The notes under the pieces were generated by a model. It did not search any database. It saw only the letters and a list, made by a program, of their open reading frames with translations, and was not told the DNA's origin. A stretch of DNA of 64,000 nt from an uncultured Bacillota bacterium (GTDB taxonomy: Bacteria; Bacillota; Clostridia; Peptostreptococcales; Anaerovoracaceae), in NCBI GenBank assembly GCA_949292945.1, contig CASFAX010000006.1, positions 46,069 to 110,068 on the forward strand, written 5' to 3'. Both the position numbers and the translations under genes were made by a program. Positions 26,601 through 34,754 of the stretch are shown here, one piece after another (position 1 is the stretch's first letter; each line of letters begins with the position of its first letter).

Positions 26601-27073
26601 GCACGGCATGGTGGATGCGTGCATTTCTGTGAGGTGAACACCGGCCCAGATGCGCAAAATGGCCGCGTGCTCGGGACTGTTTGCGTTAGAAGCGGCCGCG
26701 TGCTCGGAATTCCCTATAAATTAGCAGGACACGAGCACCAAAAAGCTACTAAATCACCTTAAATGGCCAATATAGTACCACGAAAACCTTCCCCTGAAGG
26801 CCGTAAGTGCTACTAACATGGCTGTAACCCGAAAAAAACGAGCATATCTGAGCTCGTATTCATATTAAAAATGGGAAAATCCGAGCACCGGAGGCGGAAA
26901 CCACGAGAAAAAGAGGTGCCCGGAGAAATCACGGAGCAATTACGTCATCCTGGCAATTTCAGCTGTAGCGCTGGTATATAACATTGCCGCACGGGCGTAA
27001 TTATGCAGACTGTGGCTTGCAAAGGATTTTCAGTACGACAGCTTCCGAAACAACAGGAGATTTTAAGAAAAGA
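26601..27073. other. Gene-free stretch with degenerate GC-rich words
   Basis: No frame with a start signal is seen. It has a 14-bp direct repeat GGCCGCGTGCTCGG at 26661 and 26694, several further copies of GAGCA or its complement (26732, 26839, 26852, 26882), and a small ACGAGC/GCTCGT hairpin near 26838-26857. It may be decayed sequence. Confidence 0.5.
26661..26707 (+). repeat. 14-bp direct repeat pair
   Basis: GGCCGCGTGCTCGG occurs at 26661-26674 and again at 26694-26707. Confidence 0.8.
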
Positions 27074-27102
27074 TTGACGTGGACGCATTCTAATAGTACA
27101 AT
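27074..27102 (+). promoter_or_regulatory. Promoter of the toxin-antitoxin pair
   Basis: TTGACG, 17-base spacer, TACAAT, 24 bases before the antitoxin start. Confidence 0.75.
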
Positions 27103-27126
27103 GAACTACAGAAAGAAGGTGAGATT

Positions 27127-27348
27127 ATGGCTTTTTCAATAAGACTTACAGAAGAAGAAAGAAATCTTGCGGAGAGCTATGCAAAGTTACATTCCGTTTC
27201 ATTGGGTGAAGCTTTTAAACAGGCTTTATTTGAAAAAATTGAGGATGAATATGATATTGCTGTTGCAGAAGAAGCATATAAGGAATATGTCGATAGTGGA
27301 AGGAGAAGCTGTCCGATAGCAGATGTATGGAAGGAATTAGACCTGTGA
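27127..27348 (+). CDS. Type II antitoxin, ribbon-helix-helix (RelB/DUF6290-like)
   Basis: 73 residues. The N-terminus MAFSIRLTEEERNLAESYA is typical of RelB-like ribbon-helix-helix antitoxins that dimerise on DNA and neutralise a RelE toxin through an acidic C-terminus. AAGGTGAG precedes the start. The stop overlaps the toxin start as GTGA, the usual coupling. It probably represses its own promoter. Confidence 0.82.
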   Translation: MAFSIRLTEEERNLAESYAKLHSVSLGEAFKQALFEKIEDEYDIAVAEEAYKEYVDSGRRSCPIADVWKELDL

Positions 27349-27614
27349 TATATAGAGTTGAAGCAACAGCGAGATTCAATAGGGAGTTTAAAAAACTTGA
27401 CCGATATACACAACGCATGATAAAGTCCTGGATTGTGAAGAACATTGAAGGGTGCGAAAATCCGCGTCAGCAGGGAAAGGGATTGACCGCAAATCGCAGA
27501 GGCCAATGGAGATACCGTATAGGTGAATACCGGTTAATTTGTCAAATTGAGGATGATAGGCTTCTGATACTTGCTCTCACGATAGGGCACAGAAAATCGA
27601 TATATAAGAATTAG
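27345..27614 (+). CDS. Type II toxin, RelE/ParE superfamily
   Basis: 89 residues from GTG 27345 (AAGGAA nine bases upstream); a longer frame from ATG 27327 overlaps the antitoxin more and is less likely. RelE-fold features: FNREFKKLDRYTQRMIKSWI, then ANRRGQWRYRIGEYRLICQIEDDRL with basic residues, and LTIGHRKSIY at the end. The last contains the His/Arg/Lys/Tyr cluster used by ribosome-dependent mRNA interferases. RelE-type mRNA cleavage is likelier than ParE gyrase inhibition. Confidence 0.85.
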   Translation: MIYRVEATARFNREFKKLDRYTQRMIKSWIVKNIEGCENPRQQGKGLTANRRGQWRYRIGEYRLICQIEDDRLLILALTIGHRKSIYKN

Positions 27615-27637
27615 AGAGGCGAATGCTTCTCTTTTTG
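27613..27637 (+). terminator. Terminator of the toxin-antitoxin operon
   Basis: AGAGAGGC and GCTTCTCT pair (one wobble) around loop GAAT, followed by TTTTTG. The stem overlaps the toxin stop codon. Confidence 0.75.
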
Positions 27638-27696
27638 TTTATTTGACACCAACCAACGCACAGGCACTCAGAACCCTCTGAAATCCCCGCCTACAC

Positions 27697-27724
27697 GAAA
27701 AAAGCCGTCCAATCAGGACGGCTT
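27697..27724 (-). terminator. Terminator after tRNA-Glu
   Basis: AAGCCGTCC and GGACGGCTT form a 9-bp stem, loop AATCA. Read leftward it is followed by TTTTTT. Confidence 0.85.
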
Positions 27725-27734
27725 CCGCAATGTG

Positions 27735-27809
27735 TGGTACCGCCTAGGGGAGTCGAACCCCTGATTCAGCCGTGAGAGGGCTGCGTCTTGACCACTTGAC
27801 CAAGGCGGC
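27735..27809 (-). tRNA. tRNA-Glu (anticodon CTC)
   Basis: 75 nt with encoded CCA, read leftward. Acceptor GCCGCCT/AGGCGGT, anticodon loop CTCTCAC giving CTC, and T-arm GGGGTTCGACTCCCC. CTC is the less common Glu anticodon, so a TTC isoacceptor is expected elsewhere. Confidence 0.93.
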
Positions 27810-27862
27810 TTATTAAGTTTCCGGTGAGACCGAAAAAGTGGTGTTGAAATCTCACCTGTGTT

Positions 27863-27891
27863 ATTATATACTTAATATCGACGGTTGTCTA
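27863..27891 (-). promoter_or_regulatory. Promoter of tRNA-Glu
   Basis: Read leftward: TAGACA, 17-base spacer, TATAAT, about 50 bases before the tRNA. Confidence 0.75.
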
Positions 27892-27931
27892 GTAGAAATT
27901 TTATTTTTTTATAAAAAAAGGAGAGTCTCAT

Positions 27932-29407
27932 ATGAAATACATAAGCACCAGAGGTGGCGGCGCTGAATTTACAGGCGCCAGGGCTGTAATTAAAGGCATA
28001 GCGGACGATAAAGGGCTTTTTGTGCCTGCATGTATTCCGGAGCTTCCTTTCAAGATAGAAGATATGACAGACGCCGGCTACAGGGATGTGGCAAAGGCTG
28101 TAATCGGCGCATTCTTCGACGATTACACCAAAGAGGAGATGGAGGCCTGCGTAAACGGAGCCTACGACGGGAAGTTTACCGCATCTGACATTGTGGAGAT
28201 AAGAGAAGCAGGCGGGGTTCACTTCCTCGAGCTGTTTCACGGAAAGACGGCTGCCTTTAAGGACATGGCTCTTTCCATTCTCCCTTACCTTCTGACCACG
28301 GCTGTAAAGAAGGAAAAGGAAGAAGCGAAGATATGCATCCTCACGGCGACTTCCGGAGATACGGGAAAAGCGGCCCTTGAAGGCTTTGCGGACGTTCCGG
28401 GCACTGAGATAGTGGTGTTCTTCCCTGACAGCGGAGTTAGCCAGGTTCAGGAAAGGCAGATGATAACCCAGGAAGGGGCCAACACTCACGTCTTTGCCAT
28501 AAGGGGAAACTTCGACGACGCTCAGACGGGCGTGAAGAAGATATTTAACGACGACGATTTCGCAAGGGAGCTTGCATCAAAGGGTGTAAGACTTTCTTCG
28601 GCAAATTCCATAAACATAGGACGGCTGATTCCTCAGGTCGCATACTACGTATACAGCTACATTAAGCTGGTGAAGTTGGGAGCGGTCAAAAACGGCGAGC
28701 CGATGAACGTTGTTGTTCCGACCGGAAATTTCGGAAACATTTTGGCGGCGTATTATGCAAAGCTTATGGGAGTGCCTGTAGGAAAGCTCATCTGTGCATC
28801 CAATGAAAACAAGGTTCTCACGGATTTCATAAATACCGGCGTCTACGACACGAGAAGGGAGTTCTACCTTACAAACTCCCCGTCGATGGACATCCTCATT
28901 TCCAGCAATCTGGAAAGGCTCCTGTGGCACCTTTCCGGCGGCGACGGGGCTGAAATTAAGAGTCTCATGGAAAAGCTGGAAAAGGACAAGGTGTACGAGG
29001 TAAACGATGCGATAAGGGCCGGAATGAAGGACTTCTACGGCGGTTTTGCCACGGTGGAGGAGACGGAGGAGACCATAGGAAGGATGTATTCCGAAAACGG
29101 ATACCTTCTGGACACCCACACAGCCGTTGCGTATAAGGTTTACGAAAACTACGTAAAGGAGACGGGAGATAAAACCCCGACGATTATAGCCGCAACGGCC
29201 AGCGCGTATAAATTTGCGGAAAGCGTAGCGGAGGCCATCGGCATCGAAGACGGAAAGGACGGCTTCGATTACCTTAGGAAGGTATACGAAAAGACGGGAG
29301 TGGGAGTGCCTTACGGGCTTAAGGATCTTGATAAGAAAGAGATACGTCACCGCGGCGTTATAGACAAGGAAGACATGAAGGATGCGGTAAGAAAATCCTT
29401 GCAGTAG
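27932..29407 (+). CDS. thrC: Threonine synthase
   Basis: 491 residues of the longer, yeast/E. coli-like threonine synthase class. Seen are the N-terminal TRGGGAEFTGARAVIKGIA, the PLP lysine in HGKTAAFKDMA (around residue 108), and ATSGDTGKAAL for phosphate binding. It converts O-phosphohomoserine to threonine. AAAGGAGAG precedes the start. It has no other threonine genes beside it. The rpsO promoter overlaps its last codons. Confidence 0.96.
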   Translation: MKYISTRGGGAEFTGARAVIKGIADDKGLFVPACIPELPFKIEDMTDAGYRDVAKAVIGAFFDDYTKEEMEACVNGAYDGKFTASDIVEIREAGGVHFLELFHGKTAAFKDMALSILPYLLTTAVKKEKEEAKICILTATSGDTGKAALEGFADVPGTEIVVFFPDSGVSQVQERQMITQEGANTHVFAIRGNFDDAQTGVKKIFNDDDFARELASKGVRLSSANSINIGRLIPQVAYYVYSYIKLVKLGAVKNGEPMNVVVPTGNFGNILAAYYAKLMGVPVGKLICASNENKVLTDFINTGVYDTRREFYLTNSPSMDILISSNLERLLWHLSGGDGAEIKSLMEKLEKDKVYEVNDAIRAGMKDFYGGFATVEETEETIGRMYSENGYLLDTHTAVAYKVYENYVKETGDKTPTIIAATASAYKFAESVAEAIGIEDGKDGFDYLRKVYEKTGVGVPYGLKDLDKKEIRHRGVIDKEDMKDAVRKSLQ

Positions 29408-29427
29408 GGACGCCTTTGTGGTATCAT
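29399..29427 (+). promoter_or_regulatory. Promoter of rpsO
   Basis: TTGCAG, 17-base spacer, TATCAT, overlapping the thrC stop codon. Confidence 0.65.
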
Positions 29428-29445
29428 GAATTGTCAATGTGTTTA

Positions 29446-29489
29446 CTTTCACTTAGTCTGTCGAAACTCCGACGCAGACCCGGTGAAAG
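29446..29489 (+). promoter_or_regulatory. Structured rpsO leader, candidate S15 autoregulatory element
   Basis: CTTTCAC pairs with GTGAAAG and, inside, GTCTG with CAGAC and TCG with CGA, forming an interrupted long hairpin that ends 29 bases before the start codon. S15 represses its own mRNA through lineage-specific leader structures, so this is a plausible binding site (inference). Confidence 0.5.
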
Positions 29490-29518
29490 CGTATTAAAAA
29501 ACAGGAGGAATATAAGAA

Positions 29519-29785
29519 ATGATCACTAAGGAACAGAAAGCAGCTATAATCAAGGAATATGCAACCAAGGAAGGCGATACCGGATCCCCTGAGGTTCAGG
29601 TTGCCGTTCTTACTGCTAGAATCAACGACCTTAACGAGCACCTTAAGATTCATAAGAAGGATCACCACTCCAGAAGAGGTCTTCTGAAGATGGTTGGTAA
29701 GAGAAGAAACCTTCTTAACTACCTGAAGGAAGTCGATATCGAAAGATACAGAACTCTTATCGCTCGTTTAGGATTAAGAAAGTAG
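29519..29785 (+). CDS. rpsO: 30S ribosomal protein S15
   Basis: 88 residues, full length for S15: [51 protein letters not shown]. It binds the central domain of 16S rRNA. AGGAGG precedes the start. It forms the usual rpsO-pnp pair with the next gene. Confidence 0.97.
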   Translation: MITKEQKAAIIKEYATKEGDTGSPEVQVAVLTARINDLNEHLKIHKKDHHSRRGLLKMVGKRRNLLNYLKEVDIERYRTLIARLGLRK

Positions 29786-29803
29786 TTTATACTGCAAAAT
29801 TTT

Positions 29804-29840
29804 GGCGGGGTCTTTCAGGAACCTCCGCCTTTTGTTTTTA
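29804..29840 (+). terminator. Terminator between rpsO and pnp
   Basis: GGCGGGG and CTCCGCC pair with one wobble, followed by TTTTGTTTTT. Read-through or processing would be needed to reach pnp from the rpsO promoter. Confidence 0.7.
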
Positions 29841-29883
29841 TAAAACGGTAGTGAATAAACAGGAAGGAGTTGTTTATTAGAAG

Positions 29884-31992
29884 ATGGGAAGATTTACAGA
29901 TTACAGAACGTTCAAGACGGCCGTGGGAGGAAGACTTCTCCAGCTGGAAATCGGAAAGGTCTGCGAGCAGGCCAACGGACAGGTTATGGTAAGATACGGC
30001 GAGTCCGTAGTAAACGTAACGGCCTGTGCGTCAAAGGAGCCAAGACCTGACATTGACTTTTTTCCTCTGAGCTGCGACTACGAGGAGAGAATGTATGCGG
30101 CAGGAAAGATTCCGGGCGGCTTTATAAAAAGAGAGGGAAGGCCCAGCGAAGGCGCTATCTTAAAGTCCAGACTCATGGACAGGCCTTTGAGACCTCTTTT
30201 TCCTAAGGGATACTTTAACGACGTTGTGGTAGTGGCAACTGTTATGTCCGTGGATCCTGACTGTGAAACGGATATCATGGCCATGATAGGCTCATCGGTA
30301 GCCCTTGCTACATCCGACATTCCGTGGGAAGGACCAACGGGATCCGTCCGCGTGGGAATGGTAGACGGCCAGTTCATCATAAACCCTACTCTTGAGCAGA
30401 GAGAGCGTTCAGAGATGAACCTTACCGTAGCCGGAACCAAGGACGCCATAATGATGGTAGAAGCGGGAGCCAACGAAGTTCCTGAAAACGTAATGCTGGA
30501 CGCTATCCTCTTTGCCCATGAAGAGATAAAGAAGATAGTAGAGTTCATAGACGAAATAGTAGCAGAGGTAGGAAAGCCTAAGCAGGAGACCAACCTCTAC
30601 AAGATTCCTGAGGACATCGATGCGGCAGTGAGAGCTTACGCCGTGGATAAGATGAAGGCGGCCATAAAGACCGTGGAGAAGCAGGAAAGACTTGATAACA
30701 TGGATGCCGTTGAAGTGGAAACCAAGGAACACTTTGCGGAAATCTATCCTGATAACGAGAAGGATATTGCCAACGTGCTCTACAACATCACCAAGGAGTG
30801 CGTAAGATCCATGATACTGGACGACGGCATCAGACCTGATAACAGAAAGCTGGACGAGATAAGACCTATCTGGTGTGAGACCGGACTTCTTCCGAGAGTT
30901 CACGGAAGCGGACTTTTCAAGCGCGGACAGACTCAGGTTCTCTCAGCCTGCACTCTTGCGCCTGCAAGCGAGGCTCAGGTCATAGACGGAATCACAGAGC
31001 AGACCGAAAAGAGATACATGCACCACTATAACTTCCCGGGATACTCCGTAGGCGAGGCTAAATCCCCTAGATCTCCTGGAAGAAGAGAAATCGGACACGG
31101 GGCACTTGCAGAGCGCGCCCTCCTTCCGGTGCTTCCTCCGGTCGAGGAGTTCCCTTATGCTATCAGAGTTGTATCGGAAGTTCTCTCCTCCAACGGTTCC
31201 ACATCCATGGGCTCCACATGCGGATCCTGCATGGCTCTCATGGACGCCGGAGTTCCTATCAAGAGACCTGTAGCAGGTATAGCCATGGGCCTCATAGAGA
31301 GAGTCGAGGAGGACGGTTCCAGCAAAATGGCAATCCTCTCTGACATTCAGGGAATGGAAGACTTCCTGGGAGACATGGACTTTAAGGTAACGGGAACGGA
31401 AGTGGGCGTTACAGCCATCCAGATGGATATAAAGGTTCACGGACTTTCCAGAGAAATCCTCGAGAAGGCTCTGGAACAGGCGAGAAAGGGACGTATGTAC
31501 ATCATGGAACAGATGCTCGAAGAGATTCCTGCACCGAGAGCAGAGCTTTCCAAGTACGCTCCTAGAAGTCTCACCATGATGATAGATCCTGACAAGATCA
31601 GAATCGTCATCGGACCGGGAGGAAAGACCATAAACAGAATCATAGACGAGACCGGCGTAAAGATCGATATCGCTGAAGATCAGTCCGGACTTATCAGCAT
31701 ATACAGTTCGGATATGGCAGGGGCAGAGGCTGCGAAGAAGGAAATCGAGCTTCTGACAAAGGATGTAGAGGTAGGCGAAATCTATGAAGGAACCGTAATG
31801 CGCATCATGCCGTTCGGAGCCTTCATCGAAATTCTGCCGGGCAAGGAAGGCCTTCTGCACATATCCAAGATGGCTAAGCACAGGGTGGAAAAGGTAGAGG
31901 ATGAGATGAATATCGGCGACAAGGTAAAGGTTAAGGTAACCGAAATCGACAGCCAGAACAGAATCAACCTCTCCAGAAAGGAACTTCTGTAA
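29884..31992 (+). CDS. pnp: Polyribonucleotide nucleotidyltransferase (PNPase)
   Basis: 702 residues with the full domain order: RNase PH-like domain 1, helical linker, RNase PH-like domain 2 with the catalytic region, a KH domain ([16 protein letters not shown], about residue 574) and an S1 domain (about 630-700). It degrades RNA phosphorolytically from the 3' end and is part of the RNA-decay machinery. GGAAGGAG lies 12 bases before the start at 29884. Confidence 0.97.
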   Translation: MGRFTDYRTFKTAVGGRLLQLEIGKVCEQANGQVMVRYGESVVNVTACASKEPRPDIDFFPLSCDYEERMYAAGKIPGGFIKREGRPSEGAILKSRLMDRPLRPLFPKGYFNDVVVVATVMSVDPDCETDIMAMIGSSVALATSDIPWEGPTGSVRVGMVDGQFIINPTLEQRERSEMNLTVAGTKDAIMMVEAGANEVPENVMLDAILFAHEEIKKIVEFIDEIVAEVGKPKQETNLYKIPEDIDAAVRAYAVDKMKAAIKTVEKQERLDNMDAVEVETKEHFAEIYPDNEKDIANVLYNITKECVRSMILDDGIRPDNRKLDEIRPIWCETGLLPRVHGSGLFKRGQTQVLSACTLAPASEAQVIDGITEQTEKRYMHHYNFPGYSVGEAKSPRSPGRREIGHGALAERALLPVLPPVEEFPYAIRVVSEVLSSNGSTSMGSTCGSCMALMDAGVPIKRPVAGIAMGLIERVEEDGSSKMAILSDIQGMEDFLGDMDFKVTGTEVGVTAIQMDIKVHGLSREILEKALEQARKGRMYIMEQMLEEIPAPRAELSKYAPRSLTMMIDPDKIRIVIGPGGKTINRIIDETGVKIDIAEDQSGLISIYSSDMAGAEAAKKEIELLTKDVEVGEIYEGTVMRIMPFGAFIEILPGKEGLLHISKMAKHRVEKVEDEMNIGDKVKVKVTEIDSQNRINLSRKELL

Positions 31993-32020
31993 GCAAGCTT
32001 TTTCACGAGACAAAAACTGC

Positions 32021-32073
32021 AAAACGGAGCACGAAAGACCCTTCTAACGGATCTATCGGTGCTCCGTTTTTTA
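32021..32073. terminator. Terminator after pnp
   Basis: AACGGAGCAC and GTGCTCCGTT pair perfectly (10 bp) with a long loop, followed by TTTTT. The A run on the other side lets it also serve the convergent gene. Confidence 0.85.
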
Positions 32074-32114
32074 GTCGCACAGAAGGCCTAAAAGAGAGCA
32101 GACGCGCTCCCTCT

Positions 32115-32897
32115 CTACCTAAAATGAGTTTCAATAAGCAGATTTACGTCCTTCATATCCACATTGCCGTCCTCGTCTTCGAAGGTGAAAAAGACGTCCT
32201 TAAACGGGACGAAGCCGGACTTCATGTACTTTTCGATTTTAAGGAGAAAAGCGTTTATGCAGCCGGGACTTGATATACAGCCGCAGTGCTCTAAAAGCCT
32301 GAAGCAGCTGTCGCTTTTGACAGCTACGCAAAAAGTCGGGTGAAAAACCGTGCTGCATGTCTCTATCTGTTCCCGGTAGTGGTAGGATATGCCCTTTTCG
32401 TAGAGAAGGTTCGCGATGAGGGCTTCAGGTTCGGAGCGAACCAGGTCACCTTTAACGGTGCTGAAGGTGAGGAGATTTTCAAACCGCTCGTCCTTTACGT
32501 AAGGGGAATACTCCCATCCACGGTAATCCACGAAATACGGGTTTTCGAAGTTCTCCCCGCCTTCAGGCCTGTATGCCAGCGGCAGGGACGGGACGATGAT
32601 CTCGGGATCGGGAGAGAGAAAACCGTCGCAGAGAGCTTTAATGAGCTTCTTGTTCTTCTCTATGGTCGAAATGGACACCTCCAGGAATTTTCTCAGCTTA
32701 AGGTTCCTGACCATTTCCGTCGCCTCGCTGCCGATGTATTCGTAGCAGCCCCTGTAAAGGCGCTTGTAATAGTATCTGCCGTTTTTCTGATTGGCTGTAA
32801 GTCCCCCGGGCGGCAGACCTGCCAGCATGGCCCTGTACCTGTTCTCTAAAAGAACTTCATCGTTAAGTTCCATCATTGCAAGATGTTTTATGTTCAT
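32115..32897 (-). CDS. Unrecognised protein with a diverged PD-(D/E)XK-like nuclease domain
   Basis: 260 residues. The N-terminal part (LPPGGLTANQKNGRYYYKRL, then a helical stretch to about residue 95) and the C-terminal RSEPEALIANLLYEKGI, followed by FHPTF and RLLEH, match the layout of a Firmicutes family. In that family the C-terminal core normally reads RSKSE...YPDF...EHFG, a restriction-endonuclease-like active site. Here the catalytic Asp of PDF is replaced (H186-P-T188), while E156/E158 and E203 remain, so activity is doubtful. AAAGGAAAAG precedes ATG 32897. No neighbour suggests a role. Confidence 0.6.
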   Translation of the reverse strand: MNIKHLAMMELNDEVLLENRYRAMLAGLPPGGLTANQKNGRYYYKRLYRGCYEYIGSEATEMVRNLKLRKFLEVSISTIEKNKKLIKALCDGFLSPDPEIIVPSLPLAYRPEGGENFENPYFVDYRGWEYSPYVKDERFENLLTFSTVKGDLVRSEPEALIANLLYEKGISYHYREQIETCSTVFHPTFCVAVKSDSCFRLLEHCGCISSPGCINAFLLKIEKYMKSGFVPFKDVFFTFEDEDGNVDMKDVNLLIETHFR

Positions 32898-33065
32898 GGC
32901 TTTTCCTTTCCGCAGGCATGCCGTCACGGGGATGTTTAGAAGAGATATGCCCCAAGGTTACCACGTACTTAAATGAAAGAAAAGAAAAAAGACTGACAGA
33001 TGCCGGATAAAAGTCATTTTATGTAAGAAATCAGTCGTTTTTTGTAAAAGAGGATTTCAGGTAAA

Positions 33066-33098
33066 AGAAAAAGACCGCTTCCGTTACGGTCTTTTTTT
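33066..33098 (-). terminator. Terminator of the small membrane protein gene
   Basis: AAAAAGACCG and CGGTCTTTTT form a 10-bp stem overlapping the stop codon. T-rich on both sides. Confidence 0.8.
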
Positions 33099-33308
33099 GT
33101 GACGCCTTTTTTCTCTTTCCAGATCATCAGAAAGAAAGATTACGTTATCGCTGCCGTCAGAGTCCGAATTGCCAGCGGTCTTTCCAGCAGCCTTTGTCCG
33201 TCGTTCGTTTTCTATTTTCTTATCTTCCTCGGCGATAGCCCTGGATGAGAATATCCAGTAAATACCCAGAGCAACGGCGAAGATCACACCTAATATTATC
33301 AGCGGCAT
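33084..33308 (-). CDS. Small single-pass membrane protein, unknown function
   Basis: 74 residues. The N-terminal hydrophobic helix MPLIILGVIFAVALGIYWIF (residues 1-20) is followed by a charged tail rich in Glu, Lys, Asp and Ser and a very basic end (REKRRHKKRP). The start is fixed by GAAGGAGG seven bases before ATG 33308; an upstream ATG in the same frame lacks a site. It has its own terminator. The sequence is not specific enough for a family assignment. Confidence 0.7.
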   Translation of the reverse strand: MPLIILGVIFAVALGIYWIFSSRAIAEEDKKIENERRTKAAGKTAGNSDSDGSDNVIFLSDDLEREKRRHKKRP

Positions 33309-33393
33309 ACAATACCTCCTTCTATCAGCATCTATTCTACCACGAAATGCTCTCATGTCAAAGAAAAATGCCGTAGAGGGGTGAAATTGTCTG

Positions 33394-33441
33394 AATTAAA
33401 TTATTGTTATTATGTACAAAAAACGTGCAATTAAATTATTG
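33394..33441 (+). repeat. 13-bp direct repeat at the M20 gene promoter
   Basis: AATTAAATTATTG occurs at 33394-33406 and 33429-33441. The second copy overlaps the -35 element, as expected for an operator, though AT-rich chance repeats are possible. Confidence 0.5.
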
Positions 33442-33466
33442 ACAGAAACAAAATTAGTGCTATATT
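33439..33466 (+). promoter_or_regulatory. Promoter of the M20/transporter cassette
   Basis: TTGACA, 16-base spacer, TATATT, 37 bases before the start at 33504. Confidence 0.75.
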
Positions 33467-33503
33467 TTTAGATGGCAGTATTAAAAAGCGAGGAAAGGTT
33501 GCG

Positions 33504-34694
33504 ATGGAAGAAACATTATTAGAAAAAGCCATGAACAATTCGGCCGAAGTTATAGGCATCAGGAGAGCCATTCACAGACATCCTGAAATCGGCCGCAACG
33601 AGTATAAGACTTCAGAACTCATAAGAAATAAGCTTACCGAGTACGGAGTGGACGAGATAAAGTCGTACACGCCGACGTCGGTAGTTGCAATTATAAATGG
33701 AGGCAAAGGCGAAGGCAGGTGCCTTGCCATCAGAGCCGACATCGACGCGCTTCCCGTAACGGAGGACACTGGGCTTCCTTTTTCAAGCGAAGTGGAAGGC
33801 ATGATGCACGCCTGCGGTCACGACATGCACGCGGCCATGCTTCTGGGAGTCGCCAAAATGCTCTGCGGTATGAGAGACGAGTTTAAGGGAACCGTAAAGC
33901 TCATATTCCAGCACAGCGAGGACACACTGCCCGGCGGAGCCAAAGAGCTTACGGAAAAGGGCGTGATGGAGGATCCTAAGGTTGACGCCATCTTCGGAAT
34001 GCACATAATGCCTGACGAGAAGGAGTGCGGAAAGCTCGCCTTCATAAAAGGCCCTATAACCACTTCGGTGGATTTGTATGACTTTACCGTAAAGGGAAAG
34101 AGCGGTCACGGCTCGGCGCCTCACACCGCCAACGACCCGATCCTGGCAGCATGTCAGACCGTAGTTCTGCTTCAGCAGATTCCGGCCAGATATGTGGATC
34201 CTATGGAAACTGTAGTATTTCCTGTATGCAGCATACACGCAGGAGATGCGCCTAACGTAATTCCTGAGGAGGCCAAGTTCAGCGGAATCGCAAGGGGATA
34301 CAGCGAGGAAGTGAGAAAGGTCGTAGACGAGCAGGTATATAAGATAGCAAGGGGTGTAGAGGAGATTTCGGGCTGTAAGATAGACATCGACCACTATGAG
34401 GGCTATCCTGCATGTGTCAACGATGCCGAACTTACGGAAAATGCCATTAAGGCTGTGGAAAAGGAGCTTGGCGAGGGAAGCGCCGTGGTTTTGGACAAGC
34501 CTATGAGCTTCAGCGAGGACTTCAGCTATTACACCAATATGACCGGCACGCCGGGAATGTACATGTTCCTCTATGCAGGTCACGAAGGTGAACTGGTGCC
34601 TCTCCACAACCCTAAGATGCATGTGAAGGAGGAAGCTATGCCTTACGGTTGCGCCGCAATGACGGCAGCGGCTCTCGATTACCTTAACAGGTAG
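33504..34694 (+). CDS. M20-family amidohydrolase (first copy)
   Basis: 396 residues of the M20D amidohydrolase/aminoacylase group. Motifs: HRHPEIGRNEY, RADIDALPVTE, the metal site MHACGHDMHAA, FQHSEDTLPGGA, and SGHGSAPH in the lid/dimerisation domain; the metal ligand near SFSEDFSYY is also present. These cytoplasmic enzymes remove acyl groups from N-acyl amino acids, hippurate or aminobenzoyl-glutamate. It has Asp in the usual DTLPGGA position where many relatives have EE, so substrate preference may differ from the second copy 2.5 kb downstream. It is probably co-transcribed with the transporter that follows. Confidence 0.88.
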   Translation: MEETLLEKAMNNSAEVIGIRRAIHRHPEIGRNEYKTSELIRNKLTEYGVDEIKSYTPTSVVAIINGGKGEGRCLAIRADIDALPVTEDTGLPFSSEVEGMMHACGHDMHAAMLLGVAKMLCGMRDEFKGTVKLIFQHSEDTLPGGAKELTEKGVMEDPKVDAIFGMHIMPDEKECGKLAFIKGPITTSVDLYDFTVKGKSGHGSAPHTANDPILAACQTVVLLQQIPARYVDPMETVVFPVCSIHAGDAPNVIPEEAKFSGIARGYSEEVRKVVDEQVYKIARGVEEISGCKIDIDHYEGYPACVNDAELTENAIKAVEKELGEGSAVVLDKPMSFSEDFSYYTNMTGTPGMYMFLYAGHEGELVPLHNPKMHVKEEAMPYGCAAMTAAALDYLNR

Positions 34695-34754
34695 CCTGAG
34701 GCGGGGCCCACTCTTTGACATAAAAAAATCAAAAGAAAGGACTTAAAAAAGAAA

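Noticed and set aside
25434..27809. Integrative element between tRNA-Leu and tRNA-Glu
   Set aside because: No integrase, no duplicated tRNA 3' end and no attachment-like repeat was found.
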